Below are positions 17,399 to 25,872 of a DNA stretch of 64,000 nucleotides, in pieces. The notes under the pieces are model-generated. The model saw nothing but the letters and a program-made list of their open reading frames with translations. It searched no databases and was not told where the DNA came from. Position 1 is the first letter of the stretch. Each line of letters starts with the position of its first letter. Both the position numbers and the translations under genes were made by a program. The DNA is from Actinomycetota bacterium (lineage in GTDB: Bacteria; Actinomycetota; Actinomycetes; S36-B12), in assembly GCA_016717115.1 (NCBI GenBank), contig JADKGE010000003.1, positions 1 to 64,000 of the forward strand, written 5' to 3'.

Positions 17399-18186
17399 GC
17401 CGCACCGTTGATGTCATCGCGTTGGATGTCGGCAGTTCCTTCCTGCGCACCTTTGGCTCGGAGCGACTGGTGCGCGAGTCGGCCTGGAATCACCGAGGGA
17501 TCGTTCGTCGCGGTGCAGTGGCTGATCCGCGGCTACTGCGATCGCATCTCAGGCGCGCGGTTGGGCGGGCTCGCGAGGTGGCGTTGTCGATGCCCGTCAG
17601 TGCCTCCGAGGCTGAGGAGTCGGAGCTTGTGGAGGCTGCGGCGAGCGGACTACGTGCCCGCCGCGTCGTGACGCTGGCGGCTCCTGTGGCCGCGCTGCGA
17701 TCCTCGAGCACGTGTGGCCCTCAGGTCGTCGTCGATGTTGGTGCGGACCTTGTGGAGACGTCATGGGCCGAGCCCGGCGGGTTCCACGTCGGGACCCGCC
17801 TGCCGTGGGGGGTACGTGATGTGCTCGAGGACCTGACCGTGCATGTGATCCGCGCCTATGGGATCCGCACTGACCGATGGCAGCTGGGACCTGCTTGGGC
17901 AGGAAGCGTTGTCGTGGGCAGGGACATCGATTCGGGTGCAGCGCGTGTGGTCCGCATCACTTCGCGCGATATCGCTGCGGTCCTGGAACACCGGGCTAGC
18001 CGCATAGCCGACGCCGTCCGCCGGCTTCTGGCCGCACCTCGATCGTCAGGAGCGGGGGTCGTGCTGGTGGGCGGTGGCGCGTGCGTCGTCGACATCCGCC
18101 AGGCCATCGCCCGGCATCTGGCGGCCGCCATCGTGGTGCCACCCACCCCGAGCCACGCAGTCGTGCGCGGACTGAGCACGACATGA
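17395..18186 (+). CDS. Short divergent MreB/FtsA-like actin-fold protein
   Basis: 263 residues, shorter than MreB (about 340). Three actin-fold signatures are visible: phosphate-1 ALDVGSSFLRTF near the start, a phosphate-2-like VVVDVGADLVETSW around residue 110, and the adenosine motif VVLVGGGACVVDI near 225. Phosphate-2 lacks the usual GGG/T residues, so ATP hydrolysis may be weak or lost. LTVHVIRAYGIRTDRWQLG resembles the MreB stretch HIRRxYNLLIGE. Encoded in one unit with a DksA-like factor, an unusual pairing. A role in cell shape is not established by anything here. Confidence 0.6.
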   Translation: MSRTVDVIALDVGSSFLRTFGSERLVRESAWNHRGIVRRGAVADPRLLRSHLRRAVGRAREVALSMPVSASEAEESELVEAAASGLRARRVVTLAAPVAALRSSSTCGPQVVVDVGADLVETSWAEPGGFHVGTRLPWGVRDVLEDLTVHVIRAYGIRTDRWQLGPAWAGSVVVGRDIDSGAARVVRITSRDIAAVLEHRASRIADAVRRLLAAPRSSGAGVVLVGGGACVVDIRQAIARHLAAAIVVPPTPSHAVVRGLSTT

Positions 18187-18189
18187 CCC

Positions 18190-18620
18190 TCCCGCGGCCC
18201 AGGGACTTCGTGCGGCGCGGAATAGTCGAAGCCATGGGCATGCAGATCCACCTCAGGGGAGTGAGCTTGGGCAGAGGCGTTCTCGAGTGCAGGTCCAGCA
18301 ATGAGTTCTAGGGGCTCCGTCACCGTCCTGCCTACCTTTCGGCTGGCTCCTGCATCGCCTTCGGGTTCAGGAACGTCGATGTCCTCATCGCCCTGGCCAG
18401 GTTTGGCAGGGGTGGCACCGCGTTGCCCTGCCTGGCCGACCTGACCCGCGGATGCGTCAGGAGATCCCGGAAGTGCCCTGGTCTAGGGATCGGATCGCTC
18501 GACTGCATGCACAATGCCTGGGCAGGCCTCAAGCTGCTTAGCCAAGCTGCACTCGGGGACTGCTCCTGGCGGCGATTCCTGAGTCCGTGATCCTTCTGCG
18601 CGCCACTTCCGCGGAAGGCA
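18190..18620. other. Convergent intergenic region with a possible transposase scar
   Basis: No intact gene. On the plus strand about 18355-18420 reads CIAFGFRNVDVLIALARFG, which resembles the C-terminal end of some transposases (GIAFGFRN...). Too short and isolated to assign a family. Confidence 0.3.
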
Positions 18621-18625
18621 GGTGG

Positions 18626-19297
18626 TCAGACGCGTAGTCGGTATCCCATTCCGCGCACGGTCTCGATGAGGTCGTCCCCCAGCTTGCGGCGCAGGTTGCG
18701 TACGTAGACCTCGACCACGTTGCTGCCGGGGTCGTAGTCGTATCCCCATACGCCGCTGAGGATCTGTTCGCGGGACAGAACCTGGCCGGCGTGCGACAAC
18801 AGCATTTCGAGCAGCGAGAACTCGCGGGAGGACAACTCGACGGTGACTTCGCCTCGGTTGGCGGTGCGGGCGCGGATGTCCAGTGACACGTCACCGACGA
18901 CCAGGACTGTTGCTGACCCGCCTTCGGGGACGGTCGCCCGCTGCCTAAGTCGCAGGCGGATGCGGGCCAGGAGTTCGTCGAGGGAGAAGGGTTTGGCCAT
19001 GTAGTCGTCTGCACCGCCCTCGAGGCCGGCGACGGTGTCCGCGACGGAATCCCGAGCGGTGAGGACGATGACCGGCAGGTCGCTGCCGCCACCGCGAAGG
19101 CGGCGAAGCACTTCGAACCCGTCGATGCCGACGAGGCCGATATCGAGAACCATCAGGTCGAATTCTCCGAAGAGGCCCCAGTTGAGTGCCTCCTGCCCAT
19201 CGGCAGTGGCCGAGACGGTGAACTCATGCGCCTCGAGTCCTCGAGTGACGAACGATGAGATGCGGGGCTCGTCCTCTGCCAGCAGGATTCTGGCCAT
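18626..19297 (-). CDS. OmpR-family response regulator
   Basis: 223 residues: receiver domain (acidic pocket AEDEP, phosphoacceptor Asp in LMVLDIGLVG, Lys in MAKPFSLDE) and a winged-helix effector domain (LSSREFSLLEMLLSHAGQVL ... VVEVYVRNLRRKLG, YRLRV at the end). The start ATG at 19297 overlaps the last base of the kinase gene. Works with the histidine kinase encoded just upstream. Structurally the MprA/TcrA type common in actinobacteria. Confidence 0.9.
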   Translation of the reverse strand: MARILLAEDEPRISSFVTRGLEAHEFTVSATADGQEALNWGLFGEFDLMVLDIGLVGIDGFEVLRRLRGGGSDLPVIVLTARDSVADTVAGLEGGADDYMAKPFSLDELLARIRLRLRQRATVPEGGSATVLVVGDVSLDIRARTANRGEVTVELSSREFSLLEMLLSHAGQVLSREQILSGVWGYDYDPGSNVVEVYVRNLRRKLGDDLIETVRGMGYRLRV

Positions 19298-20736
19298 CAG
19301 TGAGCCTCCTTCGTGGCCGAAGCTGCTTCGACATCTGCGCCGCAGTGGGGCAGCCGTATCTCGATGGTGGCGCCCCCTCCTGGTGTATCGGCGACGGTGA
19401 CGTCGCCCCCGTGAGCGTGAGCGATCGCCGCGACGATGGACAGTCCCAACCCGGCCCCCTCCGCGCGTGGCCCACCGGCGCGGACGAAGCGCTGGAAGAC
19501 CCGCTCGCGGTCGGCTTGCGGGATACCGGAGCCGGTGTCCCGCACCCAGAAGCACACGCCGCCGTCCTCCTCCCGGCATCCGATCGCGACAGTATCGCCA
19601 GGCTGCGTGTGCTGGGTCGCGTTCTGGGCGAGCTGGACGAGGGCCTGAGTCAGGCGGTCCCGGTCCGCCTCGATGACACCCTCGCACCGGGCATCGAGCT
19701 GCCAATCGCGGTCGCCCAGGGCCCGGGCCCGTCTCAGGGCATCGTCGACGAGATCAGCCAGGTCCACGGGGGCTCGTCGGATGAAGCCGGGCTGGGTGGC
19801 CTTGGTGAGGGTCTGCAGGTCGTGAACGATGCGTGCCATGCGGCCCAGTTCATCGGAGATGACGGACATCAGCTGGATGCGGTCGGCGGGATCGGTGGCT
19901 GCCTGCAGGATCTCAAGGTGCCCGCGAATGATGGTGAGGGGCGTGCGCAGCTCGTGCCCCGCGTCGTCGACGAACGCGCGCTGCGCCGAGAAGGCGCCCT
20001 GCAATCGGTCCAGCATGTCGTTGAAGGTGGTTGCCAGGTCGTCGAACTCGTCGCCGCGACCGGTGAGGGGAATCCGGCTGGTGAGGTCTGTGTCCGTGAT
20101 GTCGCGAGCGGTGTCGCGCATCTGACGTATCGGTGCGAGGACTCGGCCGGCAACGAGCCAGCCCACTGCCGTGGCAAGACCGAGCCCACCTAGCGATGCC
20201 AGAAGCAGGGTGCGTACGACGGAGTTGGCGTCCGCGCTCTCGGCATCGGCGAAGATCGCCACCACGAGGGTGCCGGCCTCGTTCTGGCCGGGGTTGGAGA
20301 CGGGGACGGCGACGTATCGGACGAGGCCGGCGCTGGTGTCGACGGACCCGTACGCCACCTCGTCGACGGCCCCCAGTGCGGCCACCAAGTCCTCGTCCTC
20401 GTCCAGCCGCACAGGAGGAACGTCGGATGTACGCGCATCGACCATGCCGTCGACGATGCTGAACATGGTCTCGTTGGGGTCCGGGATGCTGCGGTCGAGG
20501 TAGAGCCGCAGGAGCGAGCGAGGACCGGCCTCCTCGGAGGAGGTCGCTGGGGGTCTGTCAGCAGCAAGCACCCTCAGCTCCGAGACCTCGCCGGCCAGTT
20601 CCTGCTGGATGCGGGCCTCGACCTGGCTCACCAGCAGTTCACGGGCGACAATCCAGCTCAGGACGAGCACGAGCGCCGCTGGCACGAGGATCCAGCCGAG
20701 GATGCGCAGCCGGGCCGAACGTCGGCGATCAGTCAT
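19297..20736 (-). CDS. Membrane sensor histidine kinase
   Basis: 479 residues: N-terminal membrane helix (ILGWILVPAALVLVLSWIVA), a periplasmic sensor region of about 150 residues, second helix (LLLASLGGLGLATAVGWLVA), HAMP, H-box DDAGHELRTPLTII and ATPase motifs LVQLAQNATQHT, DTGSGI and GAGLGLSI. Starts at 20736, overlapping the lipoprotein gene by eight bases. The co-encoded lipoprotein and secreted protein are likely accessory sensors or targets. No ligand can be named. Confidence 0.9.
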   Translation of the reverse strand: MTDRRRSARLRILGWILVPAALVLVLSWIVARELLVSQVEARIQQELAGEVSELRVLAADRPPATSSEEAGPRSLLRLYLDRSIPDPNETMFSIVDGMVDARTSDVPPVRLDEDEDLVAALGAVDEVAYGSVDTSAGLVRYVAVPVSNPGQNEAGTLVVAIFADAESADANSVVRTLLLASLGGLGLATAVGWLVAGRVLAPIRQMRDTARDITDTDLTSRIPLTGRGDEFDDLATTFNDMLDRLQGAFSAQRAFVDDAGHELRTPLTIIRGHLEILQAATDPADRIQLMSVISDELGRMARIVHDLQTLTKATQPGFIRRAPVDLADLVDDALRRARALGDRDWQLDARCEGVIEADRDRLTQALVQLAQNATQHTQPGDTVAIGCREEDGGVCFWVRDTGSGIPQADRERVFQRFVRAGGPRAEGAGLGLSIVAAIAHAHGGDVTVADTPGGGATIEIRLPHCGADVEAASATKEAH

Positions 20737-21268
20737 CGCGCAGGTCGTCGGTGAGGAACACGTAGTCGAAGTCCTCGGCCACCTGCTCTCCCTCGTCATC
20801 GATGACGGGCCTGTCGACCCCAAGCTCAAGGATGCCATCGCCGTTGTCGGACAGCATCCGCCCCACGAGCTCCATCGGGCCCGGCACGGGCTGATCGAGT
20901 CTCACCGTGACTGGTTGACGGCCTTCTGTGCGCAGGTCCGAACCGAGCAGTACTCCGTCGGCGGTCTCGATCGCGATGTGCACCACTGGTAGATCGGTGT
21001 CCACTGCCTCCATGACCACAGTCAACCCATCACCGACCTGGTCATCGATATCCAGGTCGGCCCGCGGGTCGGTCACCGGCGCGGCACCACCGCCATCCAC
21101 CGACCCGGAAGGGCTGGTGGATGGCACGGACCTCTCCGCCAGATCGACCACGATCGGTGAGACATCGATCCCAGCAGGCAGGGCATCGGACCCCGACGCG
21201 CACGCAGACACGCCGAGCACGATGAGCGGGATACTGAGCCAGCACTGAACTCGACGTCGGCGGAGCAT
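20729..21268 (-). CDS. Putative lipoprotein of the two-component operon
   Basis: 179 residues. The N-terminus has three arginines, a hydrophobic stretch (WLSIPLIVLG) and the lipobox VSAC, so it should be a lipid-anchored exported protein. The mature part is acidic and beta-rich (VVMEAVDTDLPVVHIAIETA), of no family I recognise. Seven bases follow the secreted-protein gene and it overlaps the kinase gene, so the four genes form one operon. Start 21268 is chosen because it gives a proper signal peptide. Confidence 0.65.
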   Translation of the reverse strand: MLRRRRVQCWLSIPLIVLGVSACASGSDALPAGIDVSPIVVDLAERSVPSTSPSGSVDGGGAAPVTDPRADLDIDDQVGDGLTVVMEAVDTDLPVVHIAIETADGVLLGSDLRTEGRQPVTVRLDQPVPGPMELVGRMLSDNGDGILELGVDRPVIDDEGEQVAEDFDYVFLTDDLRDD

Positions 21269-21275
21269 GAGGCGG

Positions 21276-21668
21276 TCAGATCCGCAACGTCGCACGGCAC
21301 AGTTGGCCATCGGTGCTCATCGCCCGAACGGTGAACCGATCGCTGCCGGAGCGATCGCGGACGATGTGGTCGACGTCGACCTCGCCCTCGGTATCTGCTG
21401 GACGAGATACCTTCAGCACCTGCGAACCGTTCCTCTTGACGACCACGTTCCAGCGCTCGCCAGGTGTTGCACCGTCGATCTCGAAGCCGATGTCGATGAC
21501 CCCGAACTCGCGCTCGAGGTTCAGGTCCCATCGGGCGCTGGCTGAGCACGTGCCCGTGGTCTCCCGCTCGACCTCCGCGGGGACCCTGGGCGCGGCCGCC
21601 GCAGGAGGGGCCAGAAGCCCGGTCGCAGCGAGCGTGGCTCCAGCAGCAATGGCCGTAAATGTCTGCAT
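21276..21668 (-). CDS. Small secreted protein, first gene of the two-component operon
   Basis: 130 residues with a clean Sec signal (MQTFTAIAAGATLAATGLLA, cleavage near APPAAAA). The mature domain (EFGVIDIGFEIDGATPGERW, NVVVKRNGSQVLKVSR, FTVRAMSTDGQLCRATL) looks like a beta-sandwich with two cysteines that could form a disulfide. No named family. The frame extends upstream but only the start at 21668 puts the signal at the N-terminus. Confidence 0.65.
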   Translation of the reverse strand: MQTFTAIAAGATLAATGLLAPPAAAAPRVPAEVERETTGTCSASARWDLNLEREFGVIDIGFEIDGATPGERWNVVVKRNGSQVLKVSRPADTEGEVDVDHIVRDRSGSDRFTVRAMSTDGQLCRATLRI

Positions 21669-21729
21669 ACGCACGATGTCGTTCCTCTCCCTCGGACAGC
21701 GGACTGCTGCCACGGCACTGAGCATCGAG

Positions 21730-22180
21730 GGTCAACCTGAGCGGGAGATGAAGTGAAGATGAGCCTTCCTTCAGCCGGTGAGCCGGGCTCGATGGTGGCT
21801 TCGGGTGTCCTTGGGCCCCATCGGCTGCTGAGCAATCGAGCACGGGAACGACGCTTCGTCCACCATTGAGTGGTCAGTTCGCAAGGTCGCACACTCCGAC
21901 GATGGGCTCTCGTGCGGACTCAACGGACGCGCCGCTGCTGTCGACCAGCACGGCCTCCATCCCGTCGACCATCGCGTCACGAAGGTCCGACACGACCGGC
22001 AGGCTGCCGGCCAGGCCCAGGTCCGCGTCGACCGCAGGAGTCACCTCACTCAGCGTCGCCGGCCTCGTCAGGATGCGCGATCACCGCACCGCTCATGAGC
22101 ACGACGCTATCCCCTGCGCTTGTCGCCCGCGCCTTGTACGCTCCCTAAGACCAAATGCACGAAGCGTGAGGAAGTGGATC
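21730..22180. other. Divergent intergenic region with one weak small ORF
   Basis: Upstream of both the secreted-protein operon (minus) and the DUF6325 gene (plus). A 56-residue minus-strand frame (21874-22044, GTG start) reads SLPVVSDLRDAMVDGMEAVL and ends CDLAN; it looks like the tail of a larger acidic protein, perhaps a CBS-domain remnant. Support is weak. Confidence 0.3.
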
Positions 22181-22183
22181 GCC

Positions 22184-22618
22184 ATGGATAGGGATGTGCT
22201 CGCGCCGGTGGCCTACCTGGCAGTGGAGTTCCCGGCCGGCCGGGTGACGGGGGAGGGGTTCGCCCTCGTCCACGACCTGGTCGCCCCGGGTGTCATTGCC
22301 GTGCTCGACCTCGAGTTCATCGCGAAAGAGGCTGACGGCAGCGTCCACAAGGTGCGCCTGGACGACATCGATCACGGGGCGGATGTCGACATCACGCAGT
22401 GGCAGGGCGCCTATTCGGGACTGCTGGACCAGGACGACGTCGACACGGTTGCCGCGGCCATGCGGTCCGGCGGCCTGACCGGGATCATTGTCTACGAGAA
22501 CGTGTGGGCTGCGCCGATGCTCGCAGCTATGGATGCGAATGGTGCACGCCTTGTCGGCTCCGGCAGTATCGACGTCGACGACCTCATCCAGTCGCTGAAC
22601 GACACCTCGCCAGCCTGA
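22184..22618 (+). CDS. DUF6325 family protein
   Basis: 144 residues: APVAYLAVEFPAGRVTGEGF, then VLDLEFIAKEADGSVHKVRL and GIIVYENVWAAPMLAAM. This matches the DUF6325 family, found in actinobacteria next to SHOCT proteins; function unknown, sometimes linked to membrane stress. GAGGAAG lies upstream of ATG 22184. The next gene is a SHOCT protein, the usual partner. A broken copy of the same family lies at 45807. Confidence 0.85.
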   Translation: MDRDVLAPVAYLAVEFPAGRVTGEGFALVHDLVAPGVIAVLDLEFIAKEADGSVHKVRLDDIDHGADVDITQWQGAYSGLLDQDDVDTVAAAMRSGGLTGIIVYENVWAAPMLAAMDANGARLVGSGSIDVDDLIQSLNDTSPA

Positions 22619-22644
22619 GTCCCGCGAATCGAACGGAGCACCTC

Positions 22645-22920
22645 ATGGGCCTTATCAAGACCGGTATCAAGGCAGCCGTGGCCGTCAAGGTGGGCCACAT
22701 GGTCCACGATCGAATCCAGACCCGCAAGCAGGCGGAGTGGGAGGCGCAGGGCAACCCGCAGGGCACCACCCCGCCAAACCTGTTCACCAGCACCCAGACC
22801 GCCCCGGCCGCAGCCGATGACCGCCTCACGCGCCTCGCCCAGCTTGGCGAGCTCCGTGCCACGGGCGTCCTCACCGATGCGGAGTTCGATCAGCAGAAGG
22901 CCCTCATCCTCGCAGGCTGA
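22645..22920 (+). CDS. SHOCT-domain protein
   Basis: 91 residues: an amphipathic or weakly hydrophobic N-terminus (GLIKTGIKAAVAVKVGHMVH), a linker rich in Gln, Pro and Thr, and the C-terminal SHOCT helix pair (LTRLAQLGELRATGVLTDAE, FDQQKALIL). SHOCT domains are thought to mediate oligomerisation. Twenty-six bases after the DUF6325 gene, so co-transcribed. Intact, unlike the SHOCT gene at 605. Confidence 0.85.
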   Translation: MGLIKTGIKAAVAVKVGHMVHDRIQTRKQAEWEAQGNPQGTTPPNLFTSTQTAPAAADDRLTRLAQLGELRATGVLTDAEFDQQKALILAG

Positions 22921-22994
22921 GTGCCCCCCGTGAGGGGATGGCGCTCGGTGGATGCTTATGCGTCACGTACTGGATCGAGGCTGGGCCTGCGCTG

Positions 22995-23145
22995 CGAAAT
23001 GCCCCGGATATGCCCCGGAACAAGGCGCAGGTATGGACGAACATGCCGAGCTAGGCCGGAGTATGCACGAGTATGAGCTTGACCCTAGAGGGGCAGCGAA
23101 CGGCTCGTAATGCGTAGGTCCGGGGTTCAAGTCCCCGAGGCGGCT
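22995..23145 (+). repeat. Island junction: tRNA-Thr 3' half, copy 4
   Basis: Same unit as copies 1-3: paired GCCCCGG motifs, conserved spacer, tRNA-Thr(CGT) 3' half at 23104-23145 with intact T arm and acceptor strand. It marks the left border of the large metabolic island. Confidence 0.8.
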
Positions 23146-23152
23146 CGGCCCG

Positions 23153-23178
23153 AAACCCGTTGCAGCGCAACGGGTTTT
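23153..23178 (+). terminator. tRNA terminator hairpin carried with the tRNA half
   Basis: AAACCCGTTGC and GCAACGGGTTT form an 11-bp stem with a three-base loop, followed by T. The same hairpin follows the copy at 57872, so the duplicated segment includes the tRNA terminator. Confidence 0.65.
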
Positions 23179-23640
23179 CGTATTTGCGAAGGAGTATTTG
23201 CGTGTCTAATATCGGTGTTATGTCCCTTTTTAGCACTACTGCTATGCACTAGCGATGGACCGCTCGGTCCCGAACTGGGCCCCGCTATGCACTAGAACGC
23301 CATTGATTCCAGTGCATGCTGCACTCTGTAGTGCAACCCGGCCGCAGCAACCGCGATCACGACTTCCTTCGGCGCGGGAGCAAGCTATCGATCAGGTCGA
23401 GTGAACGTCCTCGGTGACGGATGGCAGGTACCGCGTGCTCTCGCTTTGCCTGGACCGTGCGGAAGTCCCTCCGCTGTGGCCTGCTCGCCACCTTCGAGGC
23501 CCGCACGTTGACGACCGTGCGCAATCGTCGGCCGGGTGGCGTCCCTTCGCAGGCGTGGCCCCAGTGGGGTGAGGCCATCTCATTGCCAATGGATGGGCGC
23601 GTACCTACAGTGAGGCGAAGCCGCATCGCCCGAGGAGGTA
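23179..23640. other. Gene-free left end of the large island with arm-type repeats
   Basis: GCTATGCACTAG occurs twice (23241 and 23284), with further TGCACT/AGTGCA elements at 23312-23335. This is the left arm of the island whose genes follow. No gene is evident before 23646. Confidence 0.45.
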
Positions 23641-23645
23641 CACCG

Positions 23646-24101
23646 ATGGATCCCCGCCCTCCACTCCCTCCCTTCACCGAGGAGACCGCTCGCGCGAAGG
23701 TGCAGGCGGCCGAGAACGGCTGGAACACCCGGGACCCCGAACGCGTGGCCGCCGCCTACACCGAGGACACGGAGTGGCGGAACAGAAGTGAGCACGTCGT
23801 CGGCCGGGAGGACGTCGTCGCCTTCCTGACGCGCAAGTGGGCGAAGGAGCACGACTACGCGCTGCGCAAGAGCCTGTGGGCGTTCTCGGGCAACCGCATC
23901 GCCGTGCGCTTCCAGTACGAGTGGCACGACGACGAGGGCCAGTGGTTCCGCAGCTACGGGAACGAGCAGTGGGAGTTCGACGACCTGGGCTACATGCGTC
24001 GTCGTGAGGCCAGCATCAACGACGTCGCGATCGCGGAGTCGGACAGGCGCATCTTCGGTCCTCGTGATCCGGACGACTCGAGCGACGTACCGGTCTTCTA
24101 G
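23646..24101 (+). CDS. DUF1348/NTF2-like family protein
   Basis: 151 residues with the SnoaL/NTF2-like pattern of the DUF1348 group: AENGWNTRDPERVAAAYTED near the start, WRNRSEHVVGREDVVAFLTR, KSLWAFSGNRIAVRFQYEWH and RREASINDVAI. These are compact alpha+beta cone folds, often enzymes or binding proteins on unknown small substrates. GAGGAGG lies eight bases before ATG 23646. It is convergent with the GNAT gene (four-base overlap of ends), so it may be part of the metabolic cluster. Confidence 0.8.
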   Translation: MDPRPPLPPFTEETARAKVQAAENGWNTRDPERVAAAYTEDTEWRNRSEHVVGREDVVAFLTRKWAKEHDYALRKSLWAFSGNRIAVRFQYEWHDDEGQWFRSYGNEQWEFDDLGYMRRREASINDVAIAESDRRIFGPRDPDDSSDVPVF

Positions 24102-24658
24102 CCTAGGCGCAGCAGGTCGATGACCATCGGCTGGTGCGGCCGTGCATGGTAGGTCTCCTCGAAGCCGTCCGTCGTCCACCCGAGCCGCTCGAAGAAGCGG
24201 ACGTTGGCGATCTGGATGTGCGCCTTCATGATCCGACCGCCGTGCTCGGCAGCGGTCGACACCGCCAGCCGGACGAGATCCGACCCGAGCTGGTAGACGC
24301 GGAACTCGGGCTCGACCGCGAGCCGGTCCCCCTGCCAGACGTCGCCGGTCCTGTCCAGGGGATAGAGGCGCACCGCACCGACGACGCGCGATTCCGTCGC
24401 GCCGACGAGGTGGATCGTGTCAATCCGCTCGTCGAACTCGTCGCGGTCGGTGGCCGGGAAGATGGCCTGCTCGACGACGAACACCTGATGTCGAATGGCG
24501 AAGTGCTCGTCGAGGTCCTCCGGGGTGAGGGCAGCCCTGCACTCGGTCCGGAGGAGCGGGACATCGTCTAGGCGAGTGATGTCGGTCCTCGCCCGATGGT
24601 GACGGGAACGGCGGTCGGCGCCGGCTCGAGGGACTTCAGCCCCGAGCAGGCCTGGCAC
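24098..24658 (-). CDS. GNAT acetyltransferase, MSMEG_0567/Sll0786 (Nit1C) type
   Basis: A GNAT-fold protein (core about 155 residues): LDEHFAIRHQVFVVEQAIFP at the N-terminus of the domain, VVGAVRLYPLDRTGDVWQGD, then LGSDLVRLAVSTAAEHGG as acyl-CoA loop and helix, and FFERLGWTTDGFEETYHARP at the end. This is the acetyltransferase that accompanies the radical SAM protein in Nit1C clusters. No ATG or GTG lies near the conserved beginning; the only canonical in-frame start is the GTG at 24658, 91 bases inside the radical SAM gene, so the true start is uncertain. Substrate unknown. Confidence 0.8.
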   Translation of the reverse strand: MPGLLGAEVPRAGADRRSRHHRARTDITRLDDVPLLRTECRAALTPEDLDEHFAIRHQVFVVEQAIFPATDRDEFDERIDTIHLVGATESRVVGAVRLYPLDRTGDVWQGDRLAVEPEFRVYQLGSDLVRLAVSTAAEHGGRIMKAHIQIANVRFFERLGWTTDGFEETYHARPHQPMVIDLLRLG

Positions 24659-25761
24659 CGCGCGCAGCCGGCCTTCGTCGTGCCGGCATTCATCCCCCGC
24701 AGCGCCATGTAGGCCTGCACCTGTCGGTAGATGGGCTCGGTGTACTCGCGTGGCGGCGAGGGCCAGTCGGCCATGAGCGAACCGGCGACGGGGCGAAGCG
24801 GGACGACCAGCGGGAAGACGCCGATGTCAATGGCCCGCTTGGCTCCTTCGATCGTGATCTTCGGGTCCTCGCCCATGCCGAGGATGACGTAGGTCGACAC
24901 CTGCCCCTCGCCGAACACCGCCACGGCTCGCTCCCACGCGGCGAAGTAGGCCTCCATGCCCGTGCGCGACTTCGCCGGCGCCACGCGCGCCAGGACCGCG
25001 GGGTCGAAGGACTCGAGATGGATGCCGACGGAGTCGACGCCCATGTCGCCCACCTCGTTGATCACGTTGAGGTCGAGGGGCGGCTCGAACTGCACCTCGA
25101 CGGGCAGACCGCTGGCCTCCTTCACCGCCTGGGCGCACTTGGCCACGTACCGGGCACCGCGATCGACACCGCGCGAGCTGCCGGTGGTCAAGGTGGCGTC
25201 GACGGCTCCATCGAGGTCGCGCGCCGCGACGGCGACCTCGGCGAGCATCTCGGGGGTCTTCTTCACGATGGTGCGGCCCGCGTCCAGCGACAGGCCGATG
25301 CCGCAGAAGGTGCACTGGTCGTCGTTGCCCCAGTAGGCGCACGTCTGCACGACTGTCGACGCCAGCGAGTCGAGGTGCAGCAGGGCGATCTGCTCGTACG
25401 GGATCCCGTCGGCGGTGGTGAGGTCGTAGAAGGCGGGTCGCTGCTGGGTGCGAGCGCTGGCGAGTCTCGTCGACCCGAGGTAGACGCCGTAGCCGTCGTC
25501 CTCGGCGCGCAGGACGTAGGGCGTGTCCTCGGGCTTCGCCTTGGGGGCCGTGACGCGGTAGCCGTCGATCCACAGCATCCCGAGGTCGGTGGGCCCGGCG
25601 CCGCCGACCCGCTGCTCGATGGGTCCGTCCATCTGGACGCCACGTGCCTGGATGTCGATGGTCAGGCTGCTGATGTCCATGGGCCGGGTGAAGCCGGCGA
25701 GGAATCGTCCGTCGGCGTCCGGACCCTCGGTGACTCGTGCGTAGTCCAACTGTGTGGTCAT
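24568..25761 (-). CDS. Radical SAM protein, MSMEG_0568/Sll0785 (Nit1C) type
   Basis: 397 residues. Three cysteines (141, 150, 153) in TCAYWGNDDQCTFCGIG give a CX8CX2C cluster motif rather than the usual CX3CX2C; a similar motif is, as I recall, characteristic of this subfamily. A TIM-barrel body follows (VEVQFEPPLDLNVINEVGDM, STYVILGMGEDPKITIEGAK). Near the C-terminus GCARCQAC could hold an auxiliary Fe-S cluster. In Nit1C clusters this gene sits beside the nitrilase and GNAT genes; its reaction is unknown. Second gene of a three-gene minus-strand operon. Confidence 0.85.
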   Translation of the reverse strand: MTTQLDYARVTEGPDADGRFLAGFTRPMDISSLTIDIQARGVQMDGPIEQRVGGAGPTDLGMLWIDGYRVTAPKAKPEDTPYVLRAEDDGYGVYLGSTRLASARTQQRPAFYDLTTADGIPYEQIALLHLDSLASTVVQTCAYWGNDDQCTFCGIGLSLDAGRTIVKKTPEMLAEVAVAARDLDGAVDATLTTGSSRGVDRGARYVAKCAQAVKEASGLPVEVQFEPPLDLNVINEVGDMGVDSVGIHLESFDPAVLARVAPAKSRTGMEAYFAAWERAVAVFGEGQVSTYVILGMGEDPKITIEGAKRAIDIGVFPLVVPLRPVAGSLMADWPSPPREYTEPIYRQVQAYMALRGMNAGTTKAGCARCQACSGLKSLEPAPTAVPVTIGRGPTSLA

Positions 25762-25872
25762 TCTCGCGCTCCGTTCAGGTTGTGCCGCTTGAGACGACCC
25801 CCGCGGTGCCGCTAACTGGATTGATCGAAGGCAACATCATAGGAAGGTTGACGGCAAATCGGATAGGAAATT
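25762..25872. other. Spacer with TCCTAT motifs inside the rSAM operon
   Basis: Between the unknown gene (25873) and the radical SAM gene. On the minus strand TTTCCTATCC and TTCCTATGA occur 24 bp apart. TCCTATCC recurs at 26533 and TTTCCTAT at 31285, so this may be a secondary control site or internal promoter. Confidence 0.35.
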
